Shown here piece by piece: positions 48,051 to 59,411 of a stretch of 64,000 bases of DNA. The position numbers and the translations under genes are program-made. The DNA lies in NCBI GenBank assembly GCA_950106755.1, contig OX467089.1, forward strand, positions 25,959,345 to 26,023,344, read 5' to 3'. Positions within the stretch are counted from its first letter, which is position 1. Each line of letters begins with the position of its first letter. The notes beneath the pieces were generated by a model that was not told where the DNA came from, did not search any database, and saw only the letters and a program-made list of their open reading frames with translations. Source of the stretch: Climacium dendroides. Lineage: Eukaryota; Streptophyta; Bryopsida; Hypnales; Climaciaceae.

Positions 48051-50073
48051 GAATAAGAAGAGAATAATCTTACAATTAGACCCCCTTAAATTCTATTTTT
48101 TGCTTTTTCACCTATTTACTATTATTAGATTGCTCCAATTTTCATATTTTCTTGTTGGCAACTCAAAAAAAGTTCCAATGCACCAAAAAATGCAACATTT
48201 GGGTATTGTATGCAAAAATTATGAAGGGTGCAATTTTGGATGTACCCACTTTAGTTTTACGCCCAACTCAATGAAGAGTTTATTGGAATGATTCTAGATA
48301 GTATATCTGAAATGTAGGCATTGGTGCAAATGTCACCCTTGGTGTTCCATGTTGGAGTAGAGACTACCCTCAACTTCATATAGGCACTTAGTTTATATCA
48401 AAGTATAGTAATAGTATCAAATTTTACATTGGTATCATAGAGAAGTTTAAACCATAAAACACCATTTTGTCTATATTCTTGCTATTAGAAGGTTTCACAT
48501 AATTAGATGATACGGAATGAACCAATTAGTAGAAATAGTATCCATAAAGGTCAATTAGGAGTTATAAAATCTTCAATAGCACCTCCACTTGCAACTTGGT
48601 AATAATATACATAAAATAATAATGCCTATTCCTATTCATTTAAGTCATTGCAAATAAAACACTGTTGAATTCAAATGGAAAGAAAAAGGATACCTATAAG
48701 TTTATTATTTTTACCTAAAATAGTGAAGGGTATTGAAGTAGGAGAGCCCATTGCAAGTCAAATGGGAGCAAGCCCATTGTGTGCAAATTGATATTAGTGG
48801 TGTACATTTTAGAGCTTTAATGTACACTAACCTTACGTTTGCACAACTGATTGCTGAAGTTCATCTTTATATAGTACCGTACCCAAATAGCCCTTCAAGG
48901 ACTCCAGCTCAAACATGATAGTAAGAATCATGCAAATAATTTGAACATCTGCAGCTGGATTGCCTATGAGAGGAAAGTTATTGACTGTCGCCGGCTAGGA
49001 TTAATGTTTTCACCCAGGATTGCTTGTCACCGGAATGCTCGTCCACCCCTCAATAAGCTGACCTACAAGAAGTGCCAGCACTTCGCCTGCACTGGCTGAA
49101 CAAAGTAGCCCGGAATTGCGAACAAGACAATTTCGAACTTTCAAAAGAACACCAATCATCACCGACGTCAATCGTGTTTCCAACGCCTTCTTCATCAGTG
49201 CTCATTCTTGAGGAACATCATGCCTGCCAAACTCAACAAACACTGTGATTGTTGAAGTCATCACCCAACGATGCAAGAAGACAATGCAAATGATTCATGT
49301 GCAGCTATGGACACTATAATTCACAAACGTGCTTCAGGAGTCGCTGACTACTTCGGCCAAGTTACTCAAAGTGGATTCAAGTAAAACTCCTTGAATTCAC
49401 ATTCATTTCAAGGGAATTTCTTACATTTGAAGCCAAGCTCTAGTGGGAGGCCTTGCCACGGTGAAATGGCTTGAGACTAGGTAGGATGGTTTGCTTCTTC
49501 AGATTCAATGAAAGTCGTGAAGTAAAAGTGAAGCAAGACGTCAGGACAGCAAAAGAGCACGTCAAGAACAGGTTAGCAAAACGGGTGGGATGGTGGTAAC
49601 CACCACTCTACTTAAAACCCGGAATTAAGAACATCCCAATCACAGCAAAATGCACCAGAAGATGATTGTAGGTGCCGTAACTCAGTGGAGTTTTCTTCTG
49701 TGACATCGGACTAAAGAGCTAATCGTCCGTGAGATCAAAAACTCTGAACCTTCATGGAGATTCTCTCACTAATTTGACTCCTCAATCGAATCTCCAGGGG
49801 GAACGCATATTGTAAGGAAAAACAGTCTGTCATCATGTACTCAACGCATACAAAACGATGATTGCAAATCAACTTTGTACGACCAATCTTCAGACCTGGT
49901 GTCACAGCCACTTCGATATGGACAAACAAGTCACGTCACGCACTGTAGAGTCAACCCTTTTGTTCTCAACTACAACCATGACAAGATACTGAAAAGATTT
50001 GGAATTCTTCACATGATATCATTAAAGATGAGGATTGAAATTCTACATTTAAATTCGGTAATTTTGTAAAATC
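48051..50073. other. Spacer and possible 3' transcribed region of the eL27 gene
   Basis: 48,051-48,850 is AT-rich. 48,900-50,073 is GC-richer and looks less repetitive, but no exon could be recognised on either strand. It may contain the 3' untranslated region of the eL27 gene, an untranslated transcript, or an unrecognised gene. Confidence 0.35.
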
Positions 50074-51727
50074 TCAAAACCGAAGCTTGGAGAAAAACCA
50101 TCTGTTCTTGCCAGTCTTGAACCTCTCTTCCAACACTGCTTTCGCCCCCTGTCATCATCAACCACAAATACAAACATCAATATTATCTTATTAAACATTC
50201 TTCTCGATACACAGACAGGAAATCCTTACGCTGGCCGAAAAAAATTCCTGGAATTACCTCAGAAACTAGTGCTCTCAAGCCATATTCACATCTCTGAAAG
50301 TAAAAACCTACAGTCATGGCCCCAAGTGACTACTTCATAGTTACAGACAGATTATAGGTAATTGTTTTGCAGTATCATCAATTTACTCCTGTAGAGTCAG
50401 ATTAGCAAGATGTTACCTTTCTGGCTTCTACACGGCTGGCGGTAGACTCCAATTTCTCGGCAGTCACGGTGGACTTCAAATCCACGTCTAAAGTATACCT
50501 GGAATGTGCAAGATATACAAAATGAGGAATTGCATTTTACAGCCAAGCACGCAAGTCATTGACCAGGACAGACTTCATCATATGGAGTACACAAACACTC
50601 CAGAATAAGCACTCGTTCCACACGACGAGCGATAGGCCAAAGTGTGTTTGAAGTTCTACAAATTCTACAAAAGGCCTGCTTGTGACTGCAGAAACACTCA
50701 CAAATTCCCTGTAAAGGATGCCACAGAAACATCACCATCTCTACAAAATATGGAATTAACACGCTTTCCTTCCTCCATACTTGATCTATGATACTAAATG
50801 TTGGGTTATTGGCTGTGTAACAGTATCTCAACTCTCAATGAGATTTCAGAAATCAAGTGTTACTGCACATCTAATTTCTAACAATGCCCAGGGCATTAGG
50901 GGACCAAAAAACCCAGATACATCTATATTCCCACTTCAACGTGAAGCGAGTCGCAGGGAATACTAAGAAGTAAACGAGTACCTGGTTGGCATAATGTGGT
51001 TGTAGTTAACAACTTTCGTGAACGCTTTCAGTCTGGAGCGCTTGGCAATGGTCTTCTGGGACGCCTTTTTAATCACCTGCAAAAATCAATTAAACAGAAC
51101 CTCAGAAAAGAAGTCCCCCTCCTCAGAATTCAACTTCCATTTTTATATCAACTGATTCGTAGATATATCATTCTGAACAAACCTAGCGCCCCAAGCATGC
51201 ATTGTCGGCCCGATACATCTAAAGCTGTCTGAGAAGCTACTATCAGATTGCACCCAGTAATAGGGGTGTTGTCAGCGAAACTTTCAGGTTACTGTGGGCC
51301 TCCCATGAATCAGACGAACATATCACGTCAGGCTGGGATTAAATAGAGGCACAACCCTAATCACCGATATTCAAAACCTACTACAATCATCTGCGGATTA
51401 TTAAAGAAAAATCTACAAATGCACCAAACGATTGGAAACCTGTCAAGTCGTAAAACCTAAGACACTCACAGCCTGTCGCCAAGCCCTCACGTGCACAATA
51501 ACCTAAAACCTCACATGAAGAGGAAAATTCAAAGAAGCCGAAGGAGTAAGCGAGCTGCAGAGAATTTATACCTTGCGTGGATACTTGGCGATGCCGCAGA
51601 CGATGGCATGACCGTAAGGGCGCTCCTTGGTGCCATCGTCGAAGTTCTTGACGATGACAGCTTTGCGACCGGCGTAGCGGCCGTGCAAGAGCACGACCAC
51701 CTTATTGGCCTTGAGGAACTTCACCAT
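50074..51727 (-). CDS. RPL27: Large-subunit ribosomal protein eL27
   Basis: Four coding exons on the minus strand: 51572-51727, 50982-51076, 50417-50498 and 50074-50148. They join in frame into 135 residues, the usual plant length for this protein. The first exon encodes the KOW-type start ([19 protein letters not shown]). The second carries the basic [17 protein letters not shown] stretch and NYNHIMPTR. The third has [12 protein letters not shown] and the last ends [12 protein letters not shown], the diagnostic C-terminus of eL27. The product is a structural protein of the cytosolic 60S subunit. The start at 51,727 is chosen because the upstream in-frame ATG (51,823) would add 32 residues foreign to the family. 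No damage is seen, so the gene is probably functional. Confidence 0.97.
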
Positions 51728-51838
51728 GGTGCCGCAATAGGGAAGAAGTGAGGCCTGCACGCACTGGAGAGAAACACAAAGAGATGGCCAAAGAGAACGA
51801 GAGTGGCGAGCTGCAGAGACCAAGGAGCCCCAAAGGCC

Positions 51839-51852
51839 AACCCTAACCCTAA
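51839..51852. promoter_or_regulatory. Telo-box (double AACCCTAA) upstream of the eL27 gene
   Basis: AACCCTAACCCTAA lies about 112 bases upstream of the start codon. Interstitial telomere motifs (telo-boxes) near the 5' ends of ribosomal protein genes are an established feature of plant promoters. The next 110 bases outward are rich in CCGTCC-type phrases. Confidence 0.75.
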
Positions 51853-51959
51853 TATTCTACACTTCCGTCATCCCTCCGTCCGTCGTATCTCCGTCCTCGA
51901 GCCGTTCTTTCGTCAACTCTCCGTCCATGTCCCCTCGTCCGTCAGCTGTTCGTCCCGGC

Positions 51960-53924
51960 CCTTTGAAATTCTCCATAATCTCCATAATCTCTCTTGTTGT
52001 GTATAAAACCAATTGGACAATTTTCACATGTCAAGTTGTGATTTTCTAATTTTTTCTAGTATATTTTTAGGAATATAGAATTTATTTACTTTGGTTTCAT
52101 CAAATTAGTCATAAATAAAGGTTATTATTTAAAAATTTAAGTACTAATTTGGATGATTAAGAAGTTATTTAGACAAAATATTATCATTAGGAATTTTTAA
52201 AAATCATTTTGGAATATAGAGTTTGGAAGTCTTAGGAATTAGGGCAATTCAAGTAGAGAAGATTGAATTTGTCTAATTGGTTCAAAGAGCATAAGTTAGT
52301 ACAAGAGGGGTATATGAAGGAAAGTTCAGATTTTGTCATGTAATCAAATTAAACCTCTTGAGTTGAACTCTCTTTGAAATGATGTCATAGAATATTTTAC
52401 ATACTTGTTACATTATCATTGACTATTTATTGTACCAACACCAATTGCAATATACTTTTTGAATCAAACTTGACTTCTTGTGTTATGAATGCACCTCCCC
52501 AAGTTGCTAGGGTAGGTCTTGCGATTAGAAGGCATGTCCTCTATATGTGTAGAAAATGTCAATAATATATTTTGTTCATAAAAGATAACCAAATAAACAA
52601 CAATTTAAAAGCATTTTGGTTGAAAACGCTTCAATAAAACTTTGTAGTTTTTGAAAGTCTTTCATCAAACCTAGATCAATATAACAATATTAAGTTTATT
52701 ATGATGACACTAATCATGAGGTAAATCATGAAAAAAATACAAAACTATCAATCCTATATATGGGAGCATGTAGAAGTTTGTAGTATTTGAGATATTCATT
52801 TTTTTGTTCTTCATCCCTTCCCTATAGAAAATCAACATCAAATTAGAAGGCTTTGTAACTTTGACCTTCCTTGATGAGATGAGAAGCCAAGTGATAAGAA
52901 TGTGAAAGAATTTTGCTTTCTTGGCCAAATCTAATGCAATCAACCTTGGCTTGATCAATTCAATTCATTCCATAGTATCCTCTATAGCTTTAGTAGCAAC
53001 TTTGAACCAAAGGTGTTTTTTAATATTAAATCATATTTCTTGAATCCCAATTGAGATCATTCTTTCAATGAGAGCATGACACAAGATACGACCAAGGGTA
53101 TTTTTTTAATATTAAATTGCACTTCTAGAACCGCAATTGAGATCATTCTTTCAATTGGAGCATGGCCCAAGATATGGTTAGAGGCTTGCAAAATGCACAT
53201 CATCATTCCAATAGGATAATTCTCACCATTATCTTTATTGAGCATGATGAAAAACTTGCATAGTAAAAGACCAAATTCTTGAAGTGGAAGCTTTTCAACC
53301 GAATTTTTAAGATTCTTTTTTGGTTGACGTTGAATAGACATCTAGCATTGACAAGGTGTTAACATGTTGCAAGACAAAATATGACATACATTCCAACATT
53401 GTTTGTAATTGGAACAAAGTGTAAGTAAAGGGAAGGAGCAATTGCTTCTATCTAAAGATTCTGTAAAATGTCACTTTGATGCCTATAACCATAAGTATAA
53501 CCTCGACCATGCAAGTCCAAAATTTTGTTTTCCTTTAGATCCCTTGATATTTTAGACAATTAATTCATTGAAATAATTAATGTTTACCAAGAGGTTGTTT
53601 ATCTTGCTATAACCTTTAAAACAATTCTAAAAGTACTATTATTACCATACAAGGAAAATGAAACAAACACAACTTGTAAATTCTGTTTTGCTTTACTTTA
53701 GACTTCTTGATACTCTAAATGATTTATTCCTTGAAAAAGATTAATGTTTATTTAGAAGTTATTTATATCACTATAACTTTTCAAGATAGTTCTAAAAGCA
53801 ATTCTAAACAATTCTAAATTACTATAGAAGGAAAAAAAACCCAGCACAACTTGTAACTTTGAATATGAGGATGCTAGCCAAGACTTCATCATGTAGATTG
53901 AAAAGCTAAAGACTATGACTTACT
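51960..53924. other. AT-rich gene-free DNA
   Basis: Two diverged copies of a unit containing TTTTTTAATATTAAAT, TTGAGATCATTCTTTCAAT and GAGCATGRCMCAAGATA lie at about 53,015-53,090 and 53,100-53,175. A second repeated theme (TTTAGAYYYCTTGATA, TAACTTTTCAAGATAG-like) occurs at about 53,530-53,640 and 53,690-53,800. No gene recognised. Confidence 0.5.
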
Positions 53925-54609
53925 CCCTCCGTCCCACAAAATGATCTTATTGTTGGCTTCAATTTTTTGTCCCAAAATGATCTTCCTATTGCACTTTGTG
54001 ATGTTGAAAATTGGTCAAATTTGATTGGGATTAGCAAAATAACTTCAAGCAATGGTTTCCCCTCCATCCATGCAATCATCAATCAAAAGACACATGAAAT
54101 GACTAAAGGGATTGTTTGTTCTTATTTTTTGCATCTATTTCAGTGTTGTTTCTTTGAGTGTTGAGGTCAATCAACATTGTTTGTTCTTATTTTTTGCATC
54201 TATTTGAGTGTTGTTTCTTTGAGTGTTGGGGTCAATCAACATTGTTTGTTCTTATTTTTTGCATCTATTTGAGTGTTACTTCTTTAAGTGTTACTTAATT
54301 GAAGGAGATGAAGCTTTGGAAGATGGTACAAAGGTCCACACATGGGCTTGGACCCACACTAACTACCTACATAATGACACCTCACAATTAACAATTAAGT
54401 GTCCATTGATGCTTCTTGAAAATGCTTCCAAAATTCCACTCTTCAATATACCCAAATTGCACTTTGAAAAGGATTCCAAAATTCAAAATTTTTAGGATGC
54501 TAGGAGTGTACCAAACTCTACTTCCAATGCAAAACAGATTTAAAAAATGTTATTTTCAACCTTAATCCGGAACATTTTGTCCAACAAGATCATTTTGGGA
54601 TGGTAGTAG
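53925..54609. mobile_element. Stowaway-like MITE with internal minisatellite
   Basis: TA then CTCCCTCCGTCCCACAAAAT at the left is mirrored by GATCATTTTGGGATGGTAGTAG and TA at the right. CTCCCTCCGTCCCA is the classical plant Stowaway terminus. A second copy of the inner TIR (GTCCCAAAATGATCTTCCTA) lies 35-40 bases inside the left end. The interior has a 65-base tandem repeat at about 54,108-54,290. Borders are within a few bases. Confidence 0.8.
54108..54290. repeat. 65-base tandem repeat, 2.8 copies
   Basis: The unit starts ATTGTTTGTTCTTATTTTTT and includes GGTCAATCAAC. The copies differ at only a few positions, so the expansion is recent. Confidence 0.9.
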
Positions 54610-54794
54610 TACTTCATAGTGATCTATTAGAAGAGCCTACTAATGATAAACTATTCATAGACTAAGTGTTTATATAGTCATTGATGCTTAAACATAATCA
54701 CAAAAACAACACAATACATACTCAAAAGAATCTTCAAAGAGTCTTCATGCATGTGATATTAATAAAACAATAGCTAGCTTACCAACTTGAGATT

Positions 54795-54898
54795 TATAGT
54801 ATGCGCATTGTGAAATTTATAGTGCATGCGATTTATAGTACATGTATTGTCCAGATTTATAGTGCAGATTTATAGTACAAGATTTATAGTGCATGTAT
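54795..54898. repeat. Irregular minisatellite of GATTTATAGTGCAT-type units
   Basis: Six variants of RATTTATAGTRCATG within about 100 bases, with units of 13-27 bases. Confidence 0.8.
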
Positions 54899-55088
54899 TG
54901 TTCTATGGACACCAAATCAAAATTCCAATAAGGAAAGAGACCCCATATCCTATATTGGTTGTATGACTATCGTGTGACTTTTTATCCACTATAAATGAGT
55001 ACAAACATGACTCTATTTGGTTGACAAGGTAGCTTCCAACATTTGAGGGAGTGGAAAGAAGTCCCAGAGGACTTTCCTCAGTATCACA

Positions 55089-55322
55089 GATGATCCGAAT
55101 AAATCACATTGGTCAGAGTTAAAAGGATCACTACACTTTGAGCTACTAGAAGAAAGAATTAAGTGCACATTTATTAGACATTTTCATTTTCTTTGATTGA
55201 ATCAAGATGATCCGAGTAAATCACATTGGTTAGAGCTAAAAGGATCACTACACTTTGAGCCAGTAGAAGAAAGAATTAAGTGCACATTTATTAGACATTT
55301 TCATTTTCTTTGATTGAATCAA
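55089..55322. repeat. 117-base direct tandem duplication
   Basis: Two adjacent copies, each starting GATGATCCGARTAAATCACA and ending TTTGATTGAATCAA, with only about five differences. Confidence 0.95.
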
Positions 55323-55375
55323 CTAGCTTCATCTGCTTTTCTCAAAATGATGAATACAAATACACTCTCATCTCC

Positions 55376-55532
55376 GGGACTGTAGGCCCAACTACCTTAC
55401 TCAAGATGCTTCACACAAAGAGCATGCATCACAAGAAGTATGAGGACACTCACTGGGACTGTAGGCCCAACTACCTTACTCAAGATGCTTCACACAAAGA
55501 GCATGCATCACAAGAAGTATGAGGACACTCAC
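55376..55532. repeat. 79-base direct tandem duplication
   Basis: Two adjacent copies starting GGGACTGTAGGCCCAACTAC and ending GAGGACACTCAC, essentially identical. Confidence 0.95.
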
Positions 55533-55666
55533 CTCCCTGCAAGGTCATGTTAGAGGGTGACTGCTAAAGGAAGGAGGCAGCAGGTCACTGTAGGATTCGG
55601 ACCATGTCACACACAATAGCAAAGAATGCAAAAAAAGTACCTCTAGAAATATCATAATTTGGTGCT

Positions 55667-55860
55667 AGTTACATCAGATAGGAAACTTTCTACACAAAGA
55701 TGTTTATGAAGCTTTTCTTGATAATCCAATCCTTTAGTTACATCAGATAGGAAACTTTCTATACAAAGATGTTTATGAAGCTTTTCCCTTTAGTTACATC
55801 AGATAGGAAACTTTCTACACAAAGATGTTTATGAAGCTTTTCTCGATAATCCAATCCTTC
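55667..55860. repeat. 69-base tandem repeat, three copies
   Basis: Units start AGTTACATCAGATAGGAAAC. The first and third are 69 bases; the middle one is 56 because it lacks 13 bases near its end. Confidence 0.95.
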
Positions 55861-56059
55861 AACAACAGGCCTTGAAGAGCACACCTTGAAGAGCTTTGAC
55901 CTATGATAAGCTTTGACTAGGCCCTACCTATAAATCAATGTCCAAAATGTTCAACCTACATGTCTATGCCAATCCAGTTGAACATGTCTATGCCAATCCA
56001 AGTAATCAAAGCATGCCACCTATATGTAGCAACACAACATAACCATTACCAGAAGCTGA

Positions 56060-56251
56060 GTGCCAAGACTGAGTTTGTTGGATGGGTGGGTTTTGCTTAC
56101 CAAAATATCCATCTTCCTTATAATACCTTGACAAGTTTCTATCTTGTACTTGGCCGTGCCAAGACTGAGTTTGTTGGATGGGTGGGTTTTGCTTACCAAA
56201 ATATCCATCTTCCTTATAATACCTTGACAAGTTTCTATCTTGTACTTGGCC
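56060..56251. repeat. 96-base direct tandem duplication
   Basis: Two copies starting GTGCCAAGACTGAGTTTGTT and ending TTGTACTTGGCC, identical by eye. Because 96 is a multiple of three, open frames on both strands show a repeated 32-residue block; they are not supported as genes. A smaller 24-base doublet (ATGTCTATGCCAATCCA) lies just before, at about 55,960-56,002. Confidence 0.95.
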
Positions 56252-57544
56252 GAACATATCAGCATGACTGTATATGCCCAAAGCAATCCAATATAGATAA
56301 GATAGAAGCCTATTAACCCACTTCTAGGAACCATCCAAAGTATGCAAGCATCACATCTACCGCAAAGGAAAGAGAAATTGCTATAATGGTGTATAAAAGC
56401 TCATACATTCCAATCACAAGATGAGACTCCTGGGAATGCTTGAGACCATCATAAAGCAGCTTGACGAACAGAAATCGATAGTTCAGAAAAAAGTCAACCG
56501 ATCAACGATGTGATCTGATCTTATAGTATCGGTTGACTCTCTTCTGCACTTGGCTTCGACAAACCTCAGTTGTTTCCATGAACAACCTCAACAGCCGCGA
56601 GTCTGTGCACTTAGATAGCCTCCGCAAATGCACTTGAAAACAACAATTCTGTGACGCCAGATCCAGTTTCGTCAGAAGTTCAGGTCTTGTTTTGAGCGAA
56701 AATTAGGAATCCGACTGGCATCAATGAGAGAAAAATAAAATCTGTTGTGTTTATCAAGCTAGAAAGCTTACAACGAATCGCGTGGATTCAAAAGCCCCGA
56801 GCTTGTGCTCTTTGATGTTTCCCAAGGCCCTGCCCTGCAAGAACCTCTTCACGCTTTCACAACGTCCTATCCTATCACAACGTCCTATCCTACACCACAT
56901 AAAGCTCATCCACTCCAACCCCAAGACTACATGAATGCTAAAATTTGGCCCGAACAGAAAAAGCTTCCGTCAGCACACATACAATTCATGTACCAGCATT
57001 TCGCCTACATTCGAGTAATGTGGGCTCATCACAGAACTCAAGTTGTCATTGAGAAGGGCTACGATGGTTTCATGCATAGTTACGAAAGACTGCAAAGCGG
57101 GTACGATCTCACTCACTCATTCAGTCCCGATTTAGGTCTTGAACCAAATTCAAAAGATTTTCAAAAGAATTTTTTAAAAAATCCCCAAAGCACCAAAGGT
57201 CTACCAAATTGAACTCCAACCAACGCTTCCACTCCGAACACCTCCCCCACAAACGGCTTCACAACAAGAGAGATTCATGAGAGAAAAACCTCCTGGATGC
57301 AGAAATGCCAACAAGGTTCTTGAATGAAACGCTGATAATAAAGAATTTGTACATCCTGAATTTGAACCATAATCAGGCAAACCCCAAACTTACAAAGAAT
57401 CGGTGACCTTCACACGAATTCCCTTTTAGATCATAAAACACTAACACTTACACAAGCAACATATGACTAGATTCAAAGAGTTCATACATGATCATTCTTT
57501 CGAGATAAGAAGAAGAGCAACTGTCGATGCTCAGAGCTCGCCTC
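56252..57544. other. 3' flank of the V-ATPase G gene, no further gene recognised
   Basis: GC content is higher than in the repeat regions from about 56,440. A 135-codon frame on the plus strand (56,805-57,212) has no recognisable content and includes a short direct repeat (ACAACGTCCTATCCTA). The 3' untranslated region of the V-ATPase G gene is expected at the right-hand end. Confidence 0.4.
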
Positions 57545-58431
57545 CTAATTCCTTACTGAAATCACATACTTCATCAACAGCGCGGTCACCTCTGGAGCGA
57601 CTTTGGCAGCTTCAGCGCTGAGGCGCTTGATCTTCTCGTCAGTCTCAGCTTCCAGACGTTTCACATTCGCACCAGAGTCACCGCTGGTGTCCTGGAGCTT
57701 TTTCTTAAACTCAGCCTCCCGCTGAGCCCTGTAATGGGCCACTTCTCGCTCGGCTTCTTCTTTGGCTTGCCTAAGTCTGACAATGCACAAAATCATATTA
57801 GCCAAGGCTGCAACGGGTAACCAATGCAAAATTACTCCATGCAAATCACATCAATACAAGCACAATAACAATTAACATAAGTCAGATAGTATACAACGAA
57901 TTGTTTTATTGGGTAGCGCCTACTTTGGTGCTACCATTGGCCAAAAAATTAGTTAATATTTGAAAATAAATGAGTCGTGTCATGCCCTGATTGATTGGAA
58001 ACCCCAAATAAGTGAAGTTGACACACACAAAAGTCAGAATTTCGCCTGCCATGCAAAGGGACGAGTATGTGTCGTTTGCGCAGTAAGTATTAGGTGAAAT
58101 TTTAAGGCAATGGAGCGTAACACCATGCCTCCACTGTGCAACTGAAGCTCTCATTCTCACTAACCTTCCCCGAAGGCAAATGCTTCCGCCGCGTAACCAA
58201 GCACGATCATTGCATTACATACGTTCACTTATACACGAACACTACGGATAAAATTCGAAAAACATCGATCAGATGCGAGATTGCGAGGGCAATCTAGCAA
58301 TGAAACTAATGGATCTGACCTAGAAGACCTTACCTTGCAGTCTTGGCACTTCGAGCATTGGTCACTATATGTTGCGCATCCTGCTCCGCGGCAAGGAGGG
58401 CCTGAATGCCTCCCCTGTCTGATGAACTCAT
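57545..58431 (-). CDS. V-type proton ATPase subunit G
   Basis: Two coding exons on the minus strand, 58334-58431 and 57545-57776, joined in frame by a 557-base GT-AG intron into 109 residues, the usual size of plant VHA-G. The N-terminus carries the conserved GGIQALLAAEQDAQHIV. The middle is the RLRQAKEEAEREV coiled-coil that pairs with subunit E in the peripheral stalk. SGANVKRLEAETDEKI is also diagnostic of the family. The product is part of the cytosolic V1 sector, which holds the rotor housing of the vacuolar and endomembrane proton pump. A leader intron (58,464-58,703) is inferred. The gene diverges from the rhomboid gene. Confidence 0.95.
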
Positions 58432-58463
58432 ACTGCCAGTTTTATAATGTCTTCAATCTGCAC

Positions 58464-58703
58464 CTAAAAATGATAAAACAAAAACATAAGAGAGTTTTCT
58501 GATAACCTCATAGTTCAAACTCGAATTAAAATAGATGCTCTCCATCAAACCTCAAGAACAACAGATGCTCTCCATCAAACCGCAAGAACAACAGATGCTC
58601 TCCATCAAACCGCAAGAACAACAGATGCTCTCCATCAAACCCTGAAAACGTCAGAACCTCAATTCTCAATAAAAAATCGTCGGGAGAGATAGCAAAAGCT
58701 TAC
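58464..58703 (-). other. Probable leader (5' UTR) intron of the V-ATPase G gene
   Basis: On the minus strand there is a donor CTG/GTAAGC at 58,703 and an acceptor TTTTTAG at 58,464, leaving 32 bases of leader before the start codon. The intron would contain the 30-base tandem repeat. Based on splice-site consensus only. Confidence 0.5.
58531..58650. repeat. 30-base tandem repeat, four copies
   Basis: Units contain AGATGCTCTCCATCAAACC followed by GCAAGAACAAC; the inner copies are identical and the outer ones are slightly diverged. It lies in the inferred leader intron of the V-ATPase G gene. Confidence 0.95.
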
Positions 58704-59411
58704 CAGAACAATAACAACGAAATTTCGAACGGCTCCGCGCAGAAACAAAACCAAAAACAACACCCCGAAATCGGCAAGAGAAATTGGCCTATTCCGAAGA
58801 GCGTCGTTGAATCTATTGGGATCGCAGTGTGTACCCAAAAGTGTGTTCACACTACACCTTGGTGTTTGGATTGATATCCGTCCAAGATGTATTACCGGTT
58901 CATCAATCGCTCTAAGCAATTGAAAGCAGACGGACCAATTCCTGCCCCTGTTAAGCTTACGCTGTTCGAACGATTTTGCTTCAAGGATTTTGAAGCATTT
59001 ATGCAATCCCGTGTTTTCTGAAGAGATTGTCGAGGCGTCATAGATGTTTAACTTATTTGAATTGCTGATGAAGATTGTGTGATGTTTGGAAGAGTGATTT
59101 GGAATTTTTTTTCCTTCTTTTTGTAAGCTCTTTAGAGTTGCAGAGGATTGCGGAAAGAGGCGAGAGAGGTTTGAATTTCAGTGCTCGACTTGAATCGATA
59201 ATTGGAGATTGTCGTGCAGTGGAGGGAAAAAATTGCAACCAAATGGCAAATTGGACTTGGGATTCAGTGATTGGGGACGAAATTCAGTGATTTAGGGTTT
59301 TGACAATGATTTGTTTCGCAACGAAGCTTCAATACAACTGTGTAAAGAAGAGAAGGAGAAGCTGCCGCTGAATTTTTGAGGTCATTGATTGAGGACTGCT
59401 AGCACGAAAGG
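58704..59411. promoter_or_regulatory. Shared upstream region of the divergent V-ATPase G and rhomboid genes
   Basis: The start codons of the two genes are 981 bases apart on opposite strands. After allowing for a probable leader exon of the V-ATPase gene above 58,704, only a few hundred bases are left for both promoters. TTAGGGTTT, a telo-box in reverse, is at 59,293-59,301. A bidirectional promoter is inferred. Confidence 0.5.

Noticed and set aside
53925..56251. Possible CRISPR-like array in the repeat cluster
   Set aside because: The repeats are direct tandem duplications without regular spacers, and the genome is eukaryotic.
55960..56334. Open frames with a repeated 32-residue block on both strands
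   Set aside because: The repetition is just the 96-base DNA duplication, which is divisible by three; similar length on both strands argues against coding.
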